DNA of 64,000 nt from contig JAYJMM010000036.1 of NCBI GenBank assembly GCA_037349105.1, forward strand, positions 3,694,001 to 3,758,000, in the 5' to 3' direction. Below are positions 62,301 through 64,000 of this stretch, piece after piece. Position 1 is the stretch's first letter; each line of letters starts with the position of its first letter. The notes below the pieces were generated by a model. That model searched no databases and had not been told where the DNA came from. It was given only the letters and a program-made list of their open reading frames with translations. This DNA comes from Limnomonas spitsbergensis. Taxonomy: Eukaryota; Chlorophyta; Chlorophyceae; Chlamydomonadales. The position numbers and the translations under genes are program-made.

Positions 62301-63906
62301 GAGTTGCTGATGTGTAACAACAACAAATGCTTCACAGGTATGGAGGTGGCAAGCGAGTCGCTACGGTCACTAAGGAGGACATTGCGCTGGCAAAAGAAGC
62401 CAAGGGGGCGCGGGACGCGGCTCAGAACCTGATGCAGCAGGTGCGTTCACAACATCGGTGTGTTAGCAATCATTTTAGGTGTGCCTGCAAACTTATAAGA
62501 CAAATGTTTCATGACCTATACACCTGTAGTTTGTGCTTTGTTTTTATGCCACTGAAGGTGATGATCGTTCTTTTGAGCCCTGCAGATGGGCAACACCAGC
62601 TCCCAGACGGTCTGTGGCTGCGGCGTGGTGGTGCCTCCCGGCCCGCTTGTCCGCAAGCGCCACGCGTTGGAGCTCGCGCTGCTAGGGTACGGTGACGTGC
62701 TCAACGGGTCCATCCTGGTCGGACTAGCACCCTCCCTGGCTGTCATTGCAAAGACAAAGGTCGGTGACCCAACAGTCCTCCCAGCCTGTTCTCTCCATCA
62801 TGATTTGATTTTGAATTTGAACGTTAGATCGGACATAAGATCTGGTACCGATGAGGCTTCATATTTTTTTGTCATAATTTGACCCTGTGCTGCTGACGTG
62901 TTGGTAGGTCGTCGCCTTTTCTATGGAGGTGGACTCTGTGGAGGACTTCTTTGGACCCTCAGCCTTCCGGGACCTGAAAGCCATGCTGCACCACCAGTGG
63001 GAGGTCAATCGGGTCCGGCTGGACCACATGCTGTCGGTGCGAAAGGTATGAACCGCTGAGCCCAATGTCGGAGTGGGCAATGCAACTGATGGCGTTTACT
63101 CCGTCTCAAACCGCTGGATTGGTGAAGAAGTCAGGAATGTTTTTGTAAGGGGCAGGGAATGGATGTGAGGTAGGCAGGGCGATCGCTTGGTGGGCTGTTT
63201 CTGAGGCCATGGCCAGACGTTTGCGGTGCACGATCTGTATGTGTCAGAGACAGAGTGGTGCGCATCCGCCCCCAAACATTTTTCACGGCAGATGATAATA
63301 TAAGTACATGACTGCTGACCAGGGATAGGCGGGCAGCACCAGGCCCATGGACACTGAATCTGAATCCTGTTTCTGTACTCCCTGAAACCTGCACCTCCCA
63401 GTGCTGCCTGAACCCTAAACCCTAAACCCTGTCCCTGCACTACCTGGACCCTGCACCTCCCAGTGCTGCCTGAACCCTGAGTAAACCCCCAACGCCTGGC
63501 TGCACCCTGCATGCAGGACATCAACACCAGCTTCATGTCAGCGTCTCAGCACCGTGTCATGAGCGAGGACCCCGCCAAGCAGTCGCAGTTCCTCGAGCAC
63601 TTTGTGCCGCCGGGCCCCAGTGACCTGGGCCTCAAGCCCGCAAACGTCTTTGGCGCCTGTGGCCTGGTGCCGGCCCAGGGCTGGAAACCGAAGGCGCCAC
63701 CGCCGTTGGTGGTCCTGCCAGAGCCCCTGGCTCGGCAGCGCGGCGCCATCGGCACGGCGGTGCTGCCGCCGCCCATGGCCTCGGGTGAGCGTCTGCCGGC
63801 GAGCTTTGAGGACCTGTGCAAGATCAAGGCGTCGATGGTGTTTGGGGAAGCGGACAGCGCGCAGCAGCAGCAGCAGATGGCAATCGAGGAGGGTTACTAC
63901 TATGAG
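53344..63906 (+). CDS. Protein with three cyclic-nucleotide-binding-like domains (incomplete at the window end)
   Basis: Exons found: 53344-53594 (start ATG), 54228-54284, 54979-55088, 56580-56868, 57613-57760, 58346-58438, 58789-58914, 59638-59774, 60172-60286, 60974-61044, 61499-61680, 62338-62440, 62586-62759, 62908-63045, 63517-63906 or beyond. All joints keep frame except 55088 to 56580, where at least one exon is missing. A basic Ser-rich N terminus precedes cNBD1 (56580-57760: LVEFSDGQDIVTEGE, LLQGD, GGEALF), cNBD2 (58346-59774: DMVFEEGE, CYVILQGAVSF, KRPFTAVAS) and cNBD3 (60172-63045: ETFQPG, RIFVIMEGECKL, interrupted by an Ala-rich loop). Such domains bind cAMP or cGMP, but the phosphate-binding cassettes are degenerate: cNBD1 lacks the Arg and cNBD2 the Glu, so binding may be lost. 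The last exon has a Gln run and a donor site at its end. No kinase or channel domain is visible. Ciliary cNBD proteins and cGMP-dependent kinases are possible relatives. Confidence 0.82.
53996..54071. repeat. 76-bp near-perfect palindrome in intron 1
   Basis: The arms TGTTGATGTAACGACGCT...CATCTGGC and their complement meet at GGCGCC, with about three mismatched pairs and no loop. A transcript would form a long hairpin. It could be a minimal foldback transposon or a small-RNA precursor; neither is shown. Confidence 0.85.
55315..55397. repeat. Interstitial telomere-like repeats in head-to-head order
   Basis: TTTAGGG units on the left meet CCCTAAA units on the right. The core is a perfect 11-bp inverted repeat (TTTAGGGTTCT, 2-base spacer, complement; 55332-55355). 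The motif is the plant and green-algal type. Confidence 0.7.
56002..56165 (+). mobile_element. SINE-like dispersed repeat, copy 2
   Basis: Plus-strand partner of 12181-12342, with the same start (TGTCAGCTAC), shared blocks (TTGTGGCCA, TTGGTCCCAATC, GAAGGTGG, TAGCCG) and an A-rich end. It lies in the intron before the cNBD1 exon. Confidence 0.55.
56335..56590. repeat. Imperfect tandem repeat of about 75 bp reaching into the cNBD1 exon start
   Basis: Three or four C-rich units contain GAAGCAGG or ACCAA, then CGCCGCTCCACC, CCGCCC and a Pro-coding run, ending CGACA(A/G)GCACTACTG. The last unit supplies the acceptor CAG and the first bases of the exon at 56580. Unit expansion could therefore create extra splice acceptors. 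Confidence 0.6.
58035..58101. repeat. Inverted repeat with 18-bp arms in an intron
   Basis: The arms 58035-58052 and 58084-58101 pair with two mismatches (AAGATGTACAACCCATCC against GGATGGGCTGTGCATCTT), enclosing 31 bases. It is a small hairpin of unknown role. Confidence 0.7.
58915..59365. repeat. 60-bp intronic minisatellite, about seven copies
   Basis: The unit contains GGTCGAGGAGGGAACAGGC, ATGCAAATTACAGCTGGGATC and GAGGAGAGGGG. It begins right at the donor of the exon ending at 58914 and fills the first half of that intron. The units are long frames of G/E/R-rich sequence but carry stops and do not join the exon frame. Confidence 0.85.
60673..60727. repeat. 55-base hairpin with perfect 17-bp arms
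   Basis: AAACAGTCTGACACCAG pairs exactly with its complement at 60711-60727, and the enclosed 21 bases can extend the stem (GGCT...AGCC). Nearby, TTCACCGAGCGTTGAGCTGT occurs twice in direct orientation (60858-60877, 60916-60935). Confidence 0.8.
63388..63480. repeat. Duplicated intron segment with telomere-like CCCTAAA units
   Basis: CCTGCACCTCCCAGTGCTGC followed by CTGAACCCTA/GA occurs twice, about 61 bp apart. Between them lie three AACCCTAA units (63410-63430). It sits just before the acceptor of the last exon seen. Confidence 0.7.
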
Positions 63907-64000
63907 GTGGGCAGGGGGGCAGAGGCAAACAGGCTTTGAGGGTGTAGGTTTATTCTGAAGGGTGGTTTTAAGGCCTAGGCAGGGCTTTTGGGAGGTATGG

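Overview
The window reads as nuclear DNA of a green alga. Short coding exons are separated by GT-AG introns, plant-type telomere motifs (TTTAGGG) occur at 55315-55397 and 63410-63430, there is a class III nucleotidyl cyclase of algal type, and transposons are dense. A prasinophyte-grade alga such as Cymbomonas would fit, but nothing here fixes the species. No rRNA, tRNA or CRISPR array was recognised.

Layout. (1) 0.5-5.2 kb: a minus-strand, multi-exon gene of unknown function. (2) 5.5-11.4 kb: mostly non-coding, with a pyrimidine tract, small tandem repeats and a 750-bp MITE-like unit. (3) 11.5-12.88 kb: the C-terminal exons of a minus-strand guanylate-cyclase-type gene, cut off by a transposon. 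(4) 12.88-29.67 kb: a nested transposon cluster. An old LINE (called LINE-B here) is split by a 13.7-kb insertion flanked by AGGGAGA repeats. That insertion holds a unit with long inverted arms and a 66-bp satellite, then a LINE tail (LINE-C), then a large and nearly intact LINE (LINE-A) with an AP-type endonuclease and probably a second, restriction-like endonuclease. (5) 30.7-31.55 kb: a very AT-rich, organelle-like island. (6) 31.55-50.45 kb: an 18.9-kb, apparently young Ty3/Gypsy-type retrotransposon with one 5,243-codon polyprotein. (7) 50.45-53.3 kb: repeat-rich spacer. (8) 53.34 kb to beyond the end: a plus-strand gene with three cyclic-nucleotide-binding-like (cNBD) regions spread over at least 15 exons.

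The most unusual object is the 18.9-kb element. Its polyprotein carries Gag-like zinc knuckles, protease, reverse transcriptase, RNase H, then a C5-cytosine DNA methyltransferase between RNase H and a DDE integrase, and a C-terminal PHD finger. Its terminal repeats are permuted: A1 - internal region - B1 - A2 - B2. That layout is known from tyrosine-recombinase elements (PAT, Ngaro, TOC), yet this element encodes a DDE integrase, has TG...CA ends and a possible 4-bp target duplication. The G-rich tract and the primer-binding position bound the repeat in the order B-A, while the inserted ends bound it in the order A-B. The sequence just after A1 is perfectly complementary to 24 nt inside A1, which suggests a self-primed (Tf1-like) start of reverse transcription instead of a tRNA primer.

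The two host genes both relate to cyclic-nucleotide signalling (a cyclase remnant and a cNBD protein), but they lie on opposite strands some 40 kb apart and no functional link can be claimed.
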